Source of the DNA: Cognataquiflexum nitidum
GTDB lineage: Bacteria > Bacteroidota > Bacteroidia > Cytophagales > Cyclobacteriaceae
Length of the DNA stretch: 64,000 nucleotides
Reading direction: 5' to 3'
Assembly (NCBI RefSeq): GCF_022538055.1
Contig: NZ_JAKZAM010000006.1
Location: 124,001 to 188,000, forward strand
In this document: positions 63,319 through 64,000 of the stretch, piece after piece
How positions within the stretch are numbered: the first letter of the stretch is position 1
Layout of the letters: each line of letters begins with the position of its first letter
The notes under the pieces: model-generated
The model's input: only the letters and a program-made list of their open reading frames with translations
Database searches by the model: none
What the model was told of the DNA's origin: nothing
Translations under genes and position numbers: made by a program

Positions 63319-63762
63319 ATGAAAATCAATATTGAAACTACCGTTGAACAGGATTTCCTTCAGGTCAAAGAAGGCTTCAATGAAAGCTTGTTTACCAAAC
63401 TCAGCCCTCCTTTTCCTCCTGTCAGGCTGCTGCGGTTTGATGGATCGGAAAAAGGAGACCTAGTTACATTAGAACTGGATTTCTTATTGTTCAAGCAAAA
63501 ATGGACAAGTTTGATCACCGAGGACCATACTGATGGGAAAGAATTTTTCTTTGTCGATCAGGGCATTGATTTGCCATTTTTTTTAAGAGAGTGGAAACAT
63601 AAACACAGGATAATAAAAAACGGATTAGGATCTATCATCAGAGATGAAATAACCTTTAAGGCAAAACCGGGCTTTTTGGGAATATTTCTTTATCCTGCGA
63701 TGTACCTGCAGTTTTTATACAGGAAACCTATCTACAAAAAGTATTTCAGAACCAAGAATTAA
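63319..63762 (+). CDS. SRPBCC (START-like) family protein
   Basis: A 147-residue protein of the SRPBCC/ligand-binding helix-grip superfamily, with KLSPPFPPVRLLRFDGSEKGD and DHTDGKEFFFVDQGIDLPFFLREWKHKHRI near the start and middle. The tail FKAKPGFLGIFLYPAMYLQFLYRKPIYKKYF is typical of the cell-division-inhibitor-like branch. Function is unknown. Its stop codon overlaps the stop of the convergent Fur-type gene. Confidence 0.8.
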   Translation: MKINIETTVEQDFLQVKEGFNESLFTKLSPPFPPVRLLRFDGSEKGDLVTLELDFLLFKQKWTSLITEDHTDGKEFFFVDQGIDLPFFLREWKHKHRIIKNGLGSIIRDEITFKAKPGFLGIFLYPAMYLQFLYRKPIYKKYFRTKN

Positions 63763-64000
63763 GCCAAAGAGAGGTTGTCACAATTTTCAATCTGACAATC
63801 TCCATACAATACCAAAGAATGGCTGGTAATGGCTGATTGAAATTCTTTGCCCATAGCATCTTTGATGGAATTGATTCTTTCATCAGAAAATTCTCTGATT
63901 TTGCGGCATTGATTGCAGACGTGATGGTCGTGGTGCTTGTATGTCAGGGCCTGTTCATAAAGTGCGACTTTGTCTTTGAACTGATGCTTCACTGCTAGTC
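63759..64000 (-). CDS. Fur-family transcriptional regulator, C-terminal part (cut by window end)
   Basis: The C-terminal ~80 residues of a ferric-uptake-type regulator; the frame is open to the right edge, so the true start is outside. Visible are the metal site YKHHDHHVCNQCRKI (His cluster and CxxC) and a second Cys pair in YGDCQIENC, which bind structural zinc. Fur-type proteins repress iron or peroxide genes when metal-loaded; which branch (Fur, PerR, Zur) cannot be told from this part. Confidence 0.88.
   Translation of the reverse strand, partial: LAVKHQFKDKVALYEQALTYKHHDHHVCNQCRKIREFSDERINSIKDAMGKEFQSAITSHSLVLYGDCQIENCDNLSLA

Overview
The window looks like a chromosome segment of a Bacteroidota bacterium, most likely order Cytophagales (Cyclobacteriaceae-like). 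The signs are lipoprotein signals typical of the phylum, a gliding/T9SS-type SUMF1 lipoprotein (GldJ/GldK-like), a Bacteroidota-type OxyR, TAT-exported Gfo/Idh and sugar isomerase proteins, start sites mostly without Shine-Dalgarno sequences, and a few TAnnTTTG-type promoter boxes. This placement is inference; there is no rRNA or other decisive marker, and I saw no tRNA.

Layout. 0-3 kb: the end of a GMC oxidoreductase/gluconate-dehydrogenase pair, then an IS200-like REP-associated transposase bracketed by short palindromes. 3-12 kb: a MoxR-like ATPase/vWA pair, an AI-2E family transporter, acylphosphatase, a Kazal-domain lipoprotein, a carbamoyltransferase and prmC. 12-17.4 kb: oxyR diverging from a complete ferric-iron ABC importer (binding protein, fused permease, ATPase). 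17.4-20.6 kb: a ribose/nucleoside salvage cluster (GRP sugar transporter, nucleoside hydrolase, ribokinase). 20.7-27.2 kb: two exported sugar-metabolism proteins, a two-domain redoxin lipoprotein, an Ohr peroxidase, an NTF2-like protein and a metallophosphoesterase. 27.2-28.5 kb is non-coding and full of low-complexity repeats plus a gene relic.

28.5-50.3 kb is the accessory part. It holds a complete AT-rich Wadjet type I locus (jetA-jetB-jetC-jetD, minus strand). Two extra genes continue directly from it in the same tightly packed operon: an HNH nuclease and a methyltransferase-HIT fusion. Around it are a sulfatase, a SWIM-SNF2 helicase, an AAA ATPase preceded by three phased palindromes, a 1607-residue exonuclease-RecQ-UvrD fusion, and a DUF1016 PDDEXK nuclease. 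Decayed copies of the AAA ATPase 5' end and of the DUF1016 gene lie on the two sides of the Wadjet operon, so this looks like a recombination or defence hotspot. The six-gene Wadjet-plus-HNH-plus-methyltransferase/HIT operon is the best candidate here for an undescribed system.

50.4-64 kb returns to housekeeping genes: an SMP-30 family lipoprotein, a 1.5 kb composite tandem repeat, an S9 peptidase, the SUMF1 lipoprotein, mfd, an orphan cytochrome oxidase subunit III, hflK-hflC, an SRPBCC protein and a Fur-family regulator cut by the window end. Related non-coding repeat families (oxidised-looking GCG/CGCAGATT types and GGTTGTAGT types) recur across the window and create many false ORFs.
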